A DNA stretch of 64,000 bases from Hymenobacter edaphi (GTDB lineage Bacteria > Bacteroidota > Bacteroidia > Cytophagales > Hymenobacteraceae), in contig NZ_QHKM01000003.1 in assembly GCF_003258365.1 (NCBI RefSeq), positions 434,001-498,000 of the forward strand, in the 5' to 3' direction. The position numbers and the translations under genes are program-made. Shown piece after piece: positions 1 through 9,402 of this stretch. The notes under the pieces are model-generated. The model made no database searches. It saw only the letters and a program-made list of their open reading frames with translations, and had not been told where the DNA came from. Position 1 is the first letter of the stretch, and each line of letters opens with the position of its first letter.

Positions 1-187
1 GGACATTTGCCGTAGCCGGCGGGTAGTGCCCAGCGGCTGAGCCCGTAGCGGCCGGGCCGGGGCCGCCCACCGCGCAGCCGGCCAACCCGGCGGACCGTTT
101 TCGCGTTGGCAAAGCCGCCCGCCCGCCGTACCTTGGGCGGGCCGAGTTGTTATCCTACCTGTCCGCTGCATTCGTTTCCGCCCGCCG

Positions 188-772
188 ATGGCTGCGTCCA
201 CCCCGCTTCGTACCACTGAGTTTCTCGATCAGCTAACCCAGACCGTAGCCGATGTGCGGCGGGTGACGCAGGAGCGGTTTCGGCCGCTCAGCGAAGACCA
301 GCTGAACCGCGGCCCGGCGCCCGGCAAGTGGAGCGTGGGCCAGTGCCTGGAGCACCTCAACATCATCGGTGGCCTGTATTTGCCGGTGATGAACCAGCGC
401 CTGCGCCGGGCCCAGGAGCGCGGCACCCAGCCCGCCGAATACGTCAAGAACGGCTACTTCGGCAAGAAGCTGACCGTGGCCATGCAGACGCCGGCCCGCG
501 AAAAGCCGCTCAAAACGCCCCAGCAGTACGCGCCCAGCGGTTCGCGCCTGCCGCGTACCGTGGTGGAGGTGTTTCTGCGCCAGCTCGACGACCTGAGCCA
601 CCAGCTGCAGGTGGCGCGCACCGTCAACGCCAATGCCGTGCGCATTCCGAACGCCATCGTGCCGCTGCTGCGCCTGCGCCTCACCGATCAGTTTGCCTTC
701 CTCATTGCCCACCTGCAGCGCCACGTCGCGCAGGCCGAGCGCGTGCTCGACAGCCGCACGGTGAGCCGCTAG
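188..772 (+). CDS. DinB-fold (DinB_2-like) protein
   Basis: 194-residue soluble protein with the DinB/YfiT four-helix-bundle pattern. It has a Trp-Ser-x-x-x-x-Leu-Glu-His-Leu segment around residues 48-57 and a C-terminal His-x3-His pair in AHLQRH, which together would form the metal-binding triad. Family members include thiol-dependent transferases and damage-inducible proteins; the substrate here is unknown. A box resembling the Bacteroidota -7 element (TACCTTGG, 129-136) lies upstream of the ATG. The stop codon overlaps that of the convergent next gene in a shared CTAG. The fold is fairly sure, the function is not. Confidence 0.8.
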   Translation: MAASTPLRTTEFLDQLTQTVADVRRVTQERFRPLSEDQLNRGPAPGKWSVGQCLEHLNIIGGLYLPVMNQRLRRAQERGTQPAEYVKNGYFGKKLTVAMQTPAREKPLKTPQQYAPSGSRLPRTVVEVFLRQLDDLSHQLQVARTVNANAVRIPNAIVPLLRLRLTDQFAFLIAHLQRHVAQAERVLDSRTVSR

Positions 773-1506
773 GGCTTGGTGGGCGCCAGCAGCCAGTAAG
801 TGAGCGTGACGGAAGCGGCGCGGTGATACTGGCGCAGCTCGTCGGTTTTGGTGGCGGCGTAGAGGTTGCTCAGGCCCCAGCTGTACTGGGCCTGCGCCAG
901 CCAGCGGCCGCGCTCGTAGCCCAGGCCCGCGTTCAGGCCGTAGTCGAAAGTGCGCGGGCCGGAGGTCTGGAAAAGGATGCCCGCGTAGCGCACCGGCGCG
1001 TCGTTGACTTGGGTACCGAGGTAGTTGCCCTGCTCGTCGAACTGCTGGTACTCATCGTGCTGGCGCCCGCCGACACCGACGGAGCCGTAGGCCCCGGCAA
1101 ACACCTGTAGGCCCCGGGCCGCGGCCGGGCTGTAGGCCAGGTGCAGGGGCACCTCCAGATAGGTATAGCGTATCCGGGAGCTGCTGGCCGCCTCGACGGG
1201 GCGCTGACCGGCCGTAAACGAGTAGGTGCTGGACGCCTGGTAGCCCCGGGTGGAATACAGCAAACCCGACTGCAGGGCCACGCTGTGGTAGCGAAGCTGC
1301 GTCATCACGCCCAGCTGGTAGGCCGCCAGCGGCTTTAAGCGGGTGTCGGCGGGCAGCGCCGTGGGGAGGCGCATGGAGCTGAAGCCGGCGCCCAGGCGCG
1401 GCCCGAAGGTGAATTGGGCCTGGGCCTGGGCCGCTGCCGGGCACAGCGCGGCGCTCAGCAACAGGGCGGCAACGGGGGAGAAACGGGGCAAGGAGAGCTT
1501 ACGCAT
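769..1506 (-). CDS. Outer-membrane beta-barrel protein (PorT-like)
   Basis: 245 residues. An N-terminal signal peptide (about residues 1-28, ending in AAAQAQA) is followed by alternating hydrophobic and polar strands such as FTFGPRLGAGFSSM, LAAYQLGVMTQLRY and LNAGLGYERGRWLAQAQYSW. This is the pattern of the outer-membrane protein beta-barrel domain common in Bacteroidota. It probably sits in the outer membrane as a small barrel of 8-10 strands; cargo or role is unknown. The last codons overlap the convergent DinB-fold gene by 4 bp. Confidence 0.75.
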   Translation of the reverse strand: MRKLSLPRFSPVAALLLSAALCPAAAQAQAQFTFGPRLGAGFSSMRLPTALPADTRLKPLAAYQLGVMTQLRYHSVALQSGLLYSTRGYQASSTYSFTAGQRPVEAASSSRIRYTYLEVPLHLAYSPAAARGLQVFAGAYGSVGVGGRQHDEYQQFDEQGNYLGTQVNDAPVRYAGILFQTSGPRTFDYGLNAGLGYERGRWLAQAQYSWGLSNLYAATKTDELRQYHRAASVTLTYWLLAPTKP

Positions 1507-2054
1507 GGCGACAAGTGGAATACGCTGCTAAATACGGGCAGTGGCGGCCGCCCGCAAGTACCGTTGTTGGCTGTTGTCTGACTTTTGAAAAGAGCGTAAT
1601 GCGCCGGAAGGTGTAAGCTTTTGAAATAATCTTAAAAATGATTTTCAATGAGTTGCTGCTTGGGTGTAGCGCGGCGACAGTGCTGGCGATATGACGCCAG
1701 CGTTAGGCCGGCGCAGCACCGATTCTGCTGTCGGACGGGCCCGCTTGGTGGCGGCGCAGGTAAGTCCGCGTCAGCGAAGTGGTGGCAGGAAGCGGCGGTA
1801 CCATCCATCAGGCAGGTAACGAGTGAAACGTTTAACTCAAGAGGCTCCGGGGAAGTCGGACGAATCTGAAAATTCGGGCATCCAGGGAGTTATGCAGCCC
1901 CCGTGCGGCCCAATACGCGCAAGCGCGAACGAGCAGGCCAGGGCGGATATTTTGTGGCCCGGTGCTTGAATCGGGCCGTAATAAAAGCCGGCGGGCCGCG
2001 TATGGAAACAGTGCGTCGGCCGCATCCATTGGTTGTAAATACCTTGCTTTGCCC
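1507..2054. other. Gene-free stretch before the macroglobulin gene
   Basis: 548 bp between the divergent barrel and macroglobulin genes. Short open frames here lack start context, codon bias and family resemblance. An A/T-rich patch (about 1600-1650) could hold promoter elements for the barrel gene, but no box matches well enough to call. The frame of the macroglobulin is open back to 1962, but the signal peptide begins at 2055. Confidence 0.5.
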
Positions 2055-5000
2055 ATGCGTTTTTCCCTCCTGCTGATACCCTGCTGGCTTTTGCTGATGG
2101 TGCTGCCCTCCAACGCTTCCGCCCCGCCCGCCGGCGGCCCTTACGACGCCCAGTGGAAGAAAATCGACGCGTTGCTGGCCAAGGACCAGACCGAAGCGGC
2201 GCAGAAGCTGGTGCTCGACATCTACCAGAAAGCCCGCGCCGCCCGCCAGACCGCCGACTACGTGCGCGCCCTGACCTACCGGCTGCACATCCTGGAGGAG
2301 CGCGAAGAAGATGCCAACGAAAAAGGCATGGCCCTGCTCGAAGCCGACCTGCCCGCGGCCACCTTCCCGGCCCGCCCGCTGCTGCACTCCTTGCTGGCCG
2401 AGCACTACCACCAGTACCTGCGCCAAAACCGCTACCGCCTCTACGACCGCACCGCCGTGGCCAAACCCGCGCCGGAGCAAGCCTCGGACCCGAGCAACGA
2501 CCCCGACGGCGCCGATATAGCCACCTGGGACGCCGCCCGCCTCGCCGCTCAGGTGGTGCGCCACTACCGCGCCTCGGTGGAAACCGACGCCGCTCGCCAG
2601 CAGCAGACCACGCTGCGCGAGCTGGGCCGCCTCGCCACCCCCGCCGATGCCGCGGGCGCCGCGCTGCGCCCCACGCTCTTCGATTTGCTGGCCCACCGCG
2701 CCATCGAGGGGCTCAACGACGACGAGCTGTACCTGACCAAGCCCGCCCAGCAGTTCCGCTTCACCGACCCCAAGCTGCTCGGCGCCGACGCGGAGTTCCT
2801 GGCCCTGCCGCTCACCGCCCCGGCCGCCGACTCGCTCAACGGCCCCTGGCACGCCCTGCGCCTTTGGCAGCAGCTCACGCGCTTTCACCAGGGCGGCGCC
2901 CCGGCCGCCCGCGCCGACGTGGAGCGGCGCCGCCTCGCCTTCGCGTATCAGCACGCCGCCTTCCCGGATAAGCACGCCGCCTACGACGCGGCCCTGCGCC
3001 GCGCCCAGCAGGCCTACGACGCCCTGCCCGCCTGGGCTGATTTTCAGGCCGACCGGGCCGAGCTGGCCCGGCGCCGCAACCAGCTGACGCAGGCCGCCGA
3101 GCTGGCCCGGGCCGCTATTCAGCGCTTCCCCAAATCGGTGGGGGCGGGGCGGGCCCAGCAGCTGCTGAACCAGCTGGAGCGGCCCGAGCTGAGCGTGCAA
3201 ACCCAGGAAGTGCAGCTGCCCGGGCAGGCCATGCTGCTCGGCATGCAGTACCGCAACCTCACCCGCGCCCACGGCTTTGCCTGGCGTATTCCGGCCGCGG
3301 CCCGGCTGCGCGAAGTCACCGGCCAGCGCGGCACCGAGCTGCCCAAAGCCTACGCCCGGCAGCTGGCCGCCAAGCCCGCCGCCGAGTGGGCGCTGGCCCT
3401 GCCCGGCCCGCCGGACTACAAAAGCCACCGCGCCGAGCTGGCCGGGCCTGCCCTGCCTGCCGGGCACTACCTGGTCGTCATCAGCACTGCCGACACCCAG
3501 CCGACCAAAACCCGCGCGGGCGTGACGACCACCTACGCCTTCGTGTCGGTGAGCGAGCTGGCGGCGGTGCACCGCGCCGCACCGGCCGGCGGCACCGACC
3601 TCTGGACCCTGAACCGCCGCACGGGCCAGCCCAACGGCGGCGTGCAGGTGCAGCCCTGGTACCAGCTCTACGACAACGGCAAGTGGCAGTACGCCGCCAG
3701 CCCGGCCCGGCCCACCGCCGCCGACGGCCACCTCACCGTGCCCGCCGACCAGGGCCAGCGCCGCTACATGCGCGCCGTGCTGCTCAGCCAGGGCCGCGAC
3801 TCACTGGTGCTGGCCGAAGGCCTCAACGGCTACCGTCCGTCCCTGGAAGCGGAGCCGCGCGTGCCGCGCCGGGCCTTTCTCTACACCGACCGCGCCATCT
3901 ACCGCCCCGGTCAGACCCTGTACTTCAAGGGCATCGTGGTGCAGCCGCAGAACGGGCGCAGCGCGGTGGTGAAAAGCCTGCCGGTGCGCCTGCGCCTGCT
4001 CGACGTGAACAGCCAGCAGGTGCTGGAATTGCCCTTTACCACTTCCGACTACGGCTCCTTCCACGGCGAGCTGACCTTGCCCACGGGCCTGCTCAACGGC
4101 GAAATGCGGCTGGTGGCAGTGACCCAGGCCGGCGGCAACGACGAGCAGCTCGGTGACCAGGGCTTCGCGGTGGAAGACTACAAGCGCCCGACCTTCTTCG
4201 TCACGCTTGACCCGGTGCTCGGCACGCCCAAGCTCGGCGACACGCTCTCGGTGCGCGGCACGGCCACGGCCTACGCCGGTCCGGCCGTGGATGGGGCCAC
4301 GGTGCAGTACCGCGTAGTGCGCCGCACGGTGTGGCCGATGTTTGGCTGGCTGGCGCTGGACTTCGGCTTCGGTGGGGAGCGGGGCGGCGGTGGGCGGCCC
4401 TTCCTGCCCGGCCGCGGCGGCGAGCAGCAGATTGCCAGCGGCACCGCCAAAACCGACGCGCAGGGCCGCTTCCGCATTAGCTTCACCGCTACGCCGCCCG
4501 ACGAAACCATTAACGACGACCCCAACCCCGGCGACGAGGGCTACTGGCCGCGCCCCGGCCGCCCGACCTACGTGTTCGACGTGACGGCCGACGTAACCGA
4601 CCCGAACGGCGAAACCCGCTCGGCCCAGCGCGGCGTGAGTTTGGGCGGCGCCCCGCTCAACCTCACGCTGAGCGGCCCCCGCGAAGTCAATCAGCAACAG
4701 CCGCAAGACTTCACGCTGCGCAGCCAGAACGCCACCGGCGAAACCGTGCCCGCCGCCGGCACCGTGCGCCTCTACCAGCTCACGCCGCCCGCCCGGGTGC
4801 TGCACCCGCGCTTCGGCCCGCGCCCCGATCAGCCCGGCCTGCCCCGCGAGGAGCACGCCAAGTTGTTTCCGCACGAGCCCTGGCTGCGCGAAGCCGACGC
4901 CGACACCTGGCCCAAGCGCCTGGTGGGCGAGTGGCCCTTCGACACCAAGCAAACCGGCGCCCTGCCCGAGGTGACCAAGGCCCTGGCTGCCCAGGTGCCC

Positions 5001-8000
5001 GGCGCCTACCTGCTGGAAGCCGAAAGCCGCACCGGCGCCGACACTGCCCGGGCCCGCCTCGGCTTCACGCTCTACAACCCCACGGCCGCCCAGCTGCCGC
5101 TGCCCCTGCCCGCCTGGCTTACCGCCGTGCACGATTCGGTGGCGCCCGGCCAGGCCGCCCAGGTGCTGCTCGGCACCGGCTTCGACGAGGCCACGCCGGC
5201 CCGGCTGGAAGTGGAAAGCCGCGGCCAGCTGCTGCGCGCCGAGTGGCTGACCCTGCGCCGGGAGCAGCGCCTCCTCAGCCTGCCCACGCTGGCTGGCCAG
5301 ACGGGCCCGCTGTACGTGCGCCTGATGCTGGTGCACGACGGCCGCTTCTACCAGCAGGAAGCCACCATTCAGGTGGCCGAGCCGCCCCGCCCGCTGGCCC
5401 TCGACATCAGCACCTTCCGCGACAAGCTGCAGCCCGGCGAAAAGGAAACCTGGCGCGTGACCATCCGCAACAGCCAGGACAAACCCGCCGAGGCCGAGCT
5501 GCTGGCCACGCTCTACGACCAGTCTCTGGACTACTTCCGCCCGCATGCCTTCCAGCGGCCCGAGCTGACGCCGCCCTACTTCGGGGAGCGGTTCGGCTGG
5601 AGCGGACGCTTCGGCGCGGCGCAGTGGGAGACGCTGTTTGCGGAGTTTGACGGCAAGGCTGCTGGGCAGACTTTTTATGCCTATCCGGAGCTGCGAACCT
5701 CGTATTGGGAATGGCGGGAGCTAGAGAAAAATATCCGACGCCTGCCCACAAGTGTGGTAGCGGATGAGAAAGTCGTTGTGGGTTACGGCACAGCTAACAG
5801 AGCATTGCGCGGCCGTGTCGCTGGAGTCCAGATGGAAATGGCTGCCGCACCCGCACCAATGATGGCCAAGCAGGCATCGAGCTCGTACGCGGAAATGGCT
5901 GATACAAATGCGCTGCACGAGGAAGAACGCGTCGGCGGCGGCACGCCCAAACCCGCCGCCGACCTCAGCACCGTGCCCGTGCGCTCCGACTTCCGCGAAA
6001 CGGCCTTCTGGCAGCCCGCTGTGCGCACCAACGCCCGGGGCGAAGTGGTGCTGGAATTCCAGATGCCCGAAGCCGTGACGCGCTGGCAGCTGCTGGCCTT
6101 GGCCCACACGCCCGACCTGCAAACCGGTATGCTGGCCCGGCAGCTCGTCACCCAGAAGCAGTTGATGGTGACGCCCAACGCCCCGCGCTTCTTCCGCGAG
6201 GGGGACCAGCTGCGCCTCACCGCCAAAATCAGCAGCCTCGCCGCCCAGGCCCTCAGCGGCACCGCCCAACTGCAGCTCCTCGACGCGCGCACCAACCAGC
6301 CCCTCGACGCCCAGCTGCTCAAAAGCCCCGCGCAGGTAACCTTCAGCGTGGCCGCCAGCCAGAGCACCACCGTGGGCTGGGACGTGACCATTCCGGCCGA
6401 CCAAGCCGTGCCGCTGGAAGCCGTGACCTACCGCGTGGTGGCTTCTGCTCAGTTGCCCGTTGACGGCAAGGAGTTGTCAGGTAAGGAGAAAAAGGCCCAG
6501 CGCAAGGCCAAGAAACTGACAACCGACAACCCGCAACTGACAACTCTCTCCGACGGCGAGGAAAATACGCTGCCGGTGCTGCCCAACCGCCTGCTCGTCA
6601 CCGAGGCCCTACCGCTGACGGTGCGCGGGGCCGGCACCCGCACCTTCGAGCTGAAAAAGCTCACCAGCACGACCTCGGCCACCCGCCGCAACCAGAGCCT
6701 GACGCTGGAGCTGACCAGCAACCCCGCCTGGTACGCCGTGCAGGCCTTGCCTTACCTGATGGAGTACCCCTACGAGTGTTCCGAGCAGACCTTCTCGCGC
6801 CTCTACGCCAACCTGCTGGCCGCCCGCATCCTGCAGGCAAACCCGCTGATTCGGCCGGTGTTGGCGGAGTGGAAAAAGGCCGCAGCCTCGGGCGATAAAA
6901 CCGCTTTCCGCTCCAAGCTGGAGCAGAACCAGGAGTTGAAAAACCTGCTGCTGCAGGAAACGCCCTGGGTGCGCGACGGGCAGACTGACACCGAGCGCAT
7001 GCGCCGCCTCGCCGACCTCTTCGACGACGCCCGCCTGCAGGCCGAAACCCAGCGCGCCGTACAGAAACTGCTGGAAATGCAAAGCCCCAGCGGCGCCTTC
7101 CCGTGGTTCAAGCAGATGCCCGACAACCGCTACATCACCCAGCTTATCGTGGCCGGCTTCGGCAAGCTGCGCCAGCTCGGCGCCTTCGATGTCACCCAGG
7201 ACGAGCGTACCCGCGACCTGCTGCAGCGCGCCACCGCCTACCTCGACCGGGAGCTGCAGCAGGACTACGACCGGCTGCGCAAAACCAAGGGCGTGAAGCT
7301 CACCGACGACCACCTCGGCGACGACGACCTGCACGCCCTCTACGCCCGCACCTACTGGCTGAAAGAGCTGCCGGTGGCCAAGGCGGCCCAAGCGGCCCAC
7401 GCCTACTACCGCGGCCAGGCTACGCAGTACTGGCCCAAGCGCGGCCGCTACCTGCAGGGCATGGCCGCCCTGACGCTGCACCGCTTCAACGGCGGGCCGT
7501 CCGACAAAAACGTGCCCGCGCTCATCATCGAAGCCCTGCGCCAGAACGCGGTGCGCTCCGAGGAGCTGGGCCTGTACTGGAAGGACGTGCGCGCCGGCTA
7601 CTACTGGCAGCAGGCGCCCGTCGAAACCCAGAGCCTGCTCATCGAAGCCTTCCACGAAGTCGTGGGTGATGAGCAGGCGGTGGAGGAAATGAAGCTGTGG
7701 CTGCTGAGCCACAAGCGTACCCACAACTGGGAAAGCACCCGCGCCACCGCCGACGCCTGCTACGCCCTGCTGCTGCAAGGCTCCCGCAACTGGCTGGAAC
7801 CGGCCAAGCCCCTGCATGTCAGCCTGGGCTCGACGAAAATCAACACCACCGAGGGCGCCGAAGCCGGCTCGGGCTACGTGAAGCGCAGCTTCCCCGCCGC
7901 CGAGGTGCGCCCTGAACTGGGCCAGGTGACGGTGCAGAAAACCGACGCCGGCGTGGCCTGGGGCGGGCTGTACTGGCAGTACTTCGAGCAGTTCGACAAG

Positions 8001-8447
8001 ATTACCGCCGCCGCCAACGCCCCGCTCACCCTCACCCGCCAGCTCTTCCGCGAAACGCCCGGCGCCAGCGGCCCCGTCCTCACGCCCCTCACGGCTGGTG
8101 CGCCGCTGCGGGTAGGGGAGGTGCTGGTGGTGCGCCTCACGCTCAAGACCGACCGGGAGCTGGAGTACGTGCACTTGAAGGACACCCGCGCCGCCGGCCT
8201 GGAGCTGATTGGGCAGACCTCGGGCTACCGCTACCAGCAGGGCCTGGGCTACTACGAAAGCCCCCGCGACGCAGCCACCAACTTCTTCCTCGACCAGCTG
8301 CCCCGCGGCAGCCACGTGTTTGAGTACCGCCTGCGCGCCGCTCTGGCCGGCGACTACAGCTCCGGCATCAGCCAGGTGCAGTGCATGTACGCCCCCGAAT
8401 TCACCAGCCACTCCGCTGGCCAGCGCCTGCGCATCGGGGCGCAGTAG
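2055..8447 (+). CDS. Alpha-2-macroglobulin family protein
   Basis: 2130 residues counted from the ATG that starts a clear signal peptide (residues 1-23). The N-terminal 400 residues are helical and Ala-rich. An MG2 signature (YTDRAIYRPGQTLYFKG) lies near residue 605. The A2M domain signature (FRETAFWQPAVRTNARGEV) starts near 1312. The bait-trap thioester motif is present as CSEQ (Cys1575 to Gln1578) in the context YPYECSEQTFSR, followed by an alpha-helical thioester domain to about 1950. Family members trap proteases in the periplasm. Two oddities lie inside: a SusC plug-like stretch at residues 1234-1259 in DNA of lower GC, and a repeat-encoded linker at 1488-1499. No PBP1C partner gene is adjacent. 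Confidence 0.93.
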   Translation: MRFSLLLIPCWLLLMVLPSNASAPPAGGPYDAQWKKIDALLAKDQTEAAQKLVLDIYQKARAARQTADYVRALTYRLHILEEREEDANEKGMALLEADLPAATFPARPLLHSLLAEHYHQYLRQNRYRLYDRTAVAKPAPEQASDPSNDPDGADIATWDAARLAAQVVRHYRASVETDAARQQQTTLRELGRLATPADAAGAALRPTLFDLLAHRAIEGLNDDELYLTKPAQQFRFTDPKLLGADAEFLALPLTAPAADSLNGPWHALRLWQQLTRFHQGGAPAARADVERRRLAFAYQHAAFPDKHAAYDAALRRAQQAYDALPAWADFQADRAELARRRNQLTQAAELARAAIQRFPKSVGAGRAQQLLNQLERPELSVQTQEVQLPGQAMLLGMQYRNLTRAHGFAWRIPAAARLREVTGQRGTELPKAYARQLAAKPAAEWALALPGPPDYKSHRAELAGPALPAGHYLVVISTADTQPTKTRAGVTTTYAFVSVSELAAVHRAAPAGGTDLWTLNRRTGQPNGGVQVQPWYQLYDNGKWQYAASPARPTAADGHLTVPADQGQRRYMRAVLLSQGRDSLVLAEGLNGYRPSLEAEPRVPRRAFLYTDRAIYRPGQTLYFKGIVVQPQNGRSAVVKSLPVRLRLLDVNSQQVLELPFTTSDYGSFHGELTLPTGLLNGEMRLVAVTQAGGNDEQLGDQGFAVEDYKRPTFFVTLDPVLGTPKLGDTLSVRGTATAYAGPAVDGATVQYRVVRRTVWPMFGWLALDFGFGGERGGGGRPFLPGRGGEQQIASGTAKTDAQGRFRISFTATPPDETINDDPNPGDEGYWPRPGRPTYVFDVTADVTDPNGETRSAQRGVSLGGAPLNLTLSGPREVNQQQPQDFTLRSQNATGETVPAAGTVRLYQLTPPARVLHPRFGPRPDQPGLPREEHAKLFPHEPWLREADADTWPKRLVGEWPFDTKQTGALPEVTKALAAQVPGAYLLEAESRTGADTARARLGFTLYNPTAAQLPLPLPAWLTAVHDSVAPGQAAQVLLGTGFDEATPARLEVESRGQLLRAEWLTLRREQRLLSLPTLAGQTGPLYVRLMLVHDGRFYQQEATIQVAEPPRPLALDISTFRDKLQPGEKETWRVTIRNSQDKPAEAELLATLYDQSLDYFRPHAFQRPELTPPYFGERFGWSGRFGAAQWETLFAEFDGKAAGQTFYAYPELRTSYWEWRELEKNIRRLPTSVVADEKVVVGYGTANRALRGRVAGVQMEMAAAPAPMMAKQASSSYAEMADTNALHEEERVGGGTPKPAADLSTVPVRSDFRETAFWQPAVRTNARGEVVLEFQMPEAVTRWQLLALAHTPDLQTGMLARQLVTQKQLMVTPNAPRFFREGDQLRLTAKISSLAAQALSGTAQLQLLDARTNQPLDAQLLKSPAQVTFSVAASQSTTVGWDVTIPADQAVPLEAVTYRVVASAQLPVDGKELSGKEKKAQRKAKKLTTDNPQLTTLSDGEENTLPVLPNRLLVTEALPLTVRGAGTRTFELKKLTSTTSATRRNQSLTLELTSNPAWYAVQALPYLMEYPYECSEQTFSRLYANLLAARILQANPLIRPVLAEWKKAAASGDKTAFRSKLEQNQELKNLLLQETPWVRDGQTDTERMRRLADLFDDARLQAETQRAVQKLLEMQSPSGAFPWFKQMPDNRYITQLIVAGFGKLRQLGAFDVTQDERTRDLLQRATAYLDRELQQDYDRLRKTKGVKLTDDHLGDDDLHALYARTYWLKELPVAKAAQAAHAYYRGQATQYWPKRGRYLQGMAALTLHRFNGGPSDKNVPALIIEALRQNAVRSEELGLYWKDVRAGYYWQQAPVETQSLLIEAFHEVVGDEQAVEEMKLWLLSHKRTHNWESTRATADACYALLLQGSRNWLEPAKPLHVSLGSTKINTTEGAEAGSGYVKRSFPAAEVRPELGQVTVQKTDAGVAWGGLYWQYFEQFDKITAAANAPLTLTRQLFRETPGASGPVLTPLTAGAPLRVGEVLVVRLTLKTDRELEYVHLKDTRAAGLELIGQTSGYRYQQGLGYYESPRDAATNFFLDQLPRGSHVFEYRLRAALAGDYSSGISQVQCMYAPEFTSHSAGQRLRIGAQ
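6515..6550 (-). repeat. Heptad (GTTGTCA) repeat inside the macroglobulin gene
   Basis: On the minus strand the DNA reads as 7-bp units GTTGTCA, GTTGCGG, GTTGTCG, GTTGTCA. The same units form the intergenic repeats at 9731-9817 and 24054-24130. In the gene they encode LTTDNPQLTTLS (residues 1488-1499) in a linker just before the thioester domain. The reading frame stays open. Confidence 0.8.
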
Positions 8448-8466
8448 GGGAGGATTTGGGAGGAAT

Positions 8467-8505
8467 CAGCGCGTCCTTCCGAGCCCGGCTCGGAAGGACG
8501 CGCTG
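8467..8505. terminator. Perfect inverted repeat downstream of the macroglobulin gene
   Basis: 19-bp arms (starting CAGCGCGTCCTTCCGAG) flank a one-base centre. There is no T-tract, so it may act as an RNA-stabilising hairpin or a member of a repeat family rather than a classical terminator. Confidence 0.5.
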
Positions 8506-8744
8506 CTATCCGATCCATACGTGCGCCGCAGCGGCAGCGGCGGCGTCGAGCGGGGTTTAAGAATAGCCGGCGCGCCGTGATGAAACTCCGCAAACAAAAA
8601 AACAGGAAGCGGCTGAGGGCTATTTAGTTGACCGGGGGCCGCTGAACCCATGTTGGGACAGGTATTGCATGATTCCGGGGTTGAATTTCCCGGCCGGGGC
8701 TGGTACTTTCGCAGTTCGGTTGATTATTCCCTGGAGGATTGCAG

Positions 8745-9215
8745 ATGCTACGAACCGCTCTTTGCACGGCCGCGCTGGCCGTAGTTGCGCTGAATACCCA
8801 GGCCCAGCAGGGCCTCAAATCCACTGTTCAGGCCGGTAAAGCCGTGGACACTGCCGGTAAAGCCGTCATTCCCGTCGGCCCGGTGCTGGCCGGCGAAGAA
8901 AAGCTGAGCGCCCAGGAGCGCGCCGAGCGCACTTTCCTGATGCCGCCGCGCAAGAAAATGCCTTCGGTGCAGCCCGCCCCGCCGCACCCCGACCCCACGA
9001 GCGGCGCCGTGGCCATCGGCCCGCCCACGGTGGCGGAAATGGCCGCCGAAGAAGCCGCCAAAGCCGAGGCCGCCAAGCCGGCTACCACCACGCACCGCTC
9101 GTCGGCGCGGCGCCACCGCTCCTCGGCCTCGCACCGCAGCAGCCGGAAGAAAACGGTGACCAAAAAGAAAACCAGCAGCTCGAAGAAGAGGTCTTCGTCG
9201 CGCCGCCGCCGCTAG
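8745..9215 (+). CDS. Small secreted protein with basic Ser/Arg/Lys-rich tail
   Basis: 156 residues. The ATG at 8745 is preceded by GGAGG (8733-8737) at 7-bp spacing, which settles the start. A signal peptide (MLRTALCTAALAVVALNTQA) leads into a Pro/Ala-rich middle and a strongly basic tail of Ser, Arg, Lys and Thr. The tail is low complexity and histone-like in composition. No family recognised. A TACTTTCG box at 8704-8711 could be the -7 element. The gene ends just before a strong terminator. Confidence 0.6.
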   Translation: MLRTALCTAALAVVALNTQAQQGLKSTVQAGKAVDTAGKAVIPVGPVLAGEEKLSAQERAERTFLMPPRKKMPSVQPAPPHPDPTSGAVAIGPPTVAEMAAEEAAKAEAAKPATTTHRSSARRHRSSASHRSSRKKTVTKKKTSSSKKRSSSRRRR

Positions 9216-9234
9216 GCGCCGCGCAACCCACTAC

Positions 9235-9269
9235 AAAGCGGCGTCCTGCACCGGGATGCCGCTTTTTTT
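9235..9269 (+). terminator. Rho-independent terminator
   Basis: Arms AAAGCGGC and GCCGCTTT (9235-9242, 9258-9265) are followed by a run of T. It closes the small secreted protein gene. Confidence 0.85.
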
Positions 9270-9323
9270 ATGGCCGGCACCGCTGGCCGGTCGCCCCGGT
9301 GCCTTTCGCGGGCTTTCGACATG

Positions 9324-9353
9324 AAAAAAGCGCAGCCCCCGAAGGAGCTGCGC
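9324..9353 (-). terminator. Terminator of the ferredoxin operon
   Basis: Arms GCGCAGC and GCTGCGC; on the minus strand the hairpin runs into TTTTTT. It sits 50 bp after the ferredoxin stop. Confidence 0.8.
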
Positions 9354-9402
9354 CACAGAGCAGCAGCCAGCAGAAACTGGCCTGCGCCAGCGCAGGAACG
9401 AG

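Noticed and set aside
1648-1869. 73-codon plus-strand frame in the gap before the macroglobulin
   Set aside because: No ribosome-binding context, no codon bias and no resemblance to known proteins.
1890-3731. 613-codon open frame on the minus strand opposite the macroglobulin gene
   Set aside because: It lies antisense to a clear coding region, is full of Gly/Ala/Val/Arg from GC-rich codon complement, and has no motifs.
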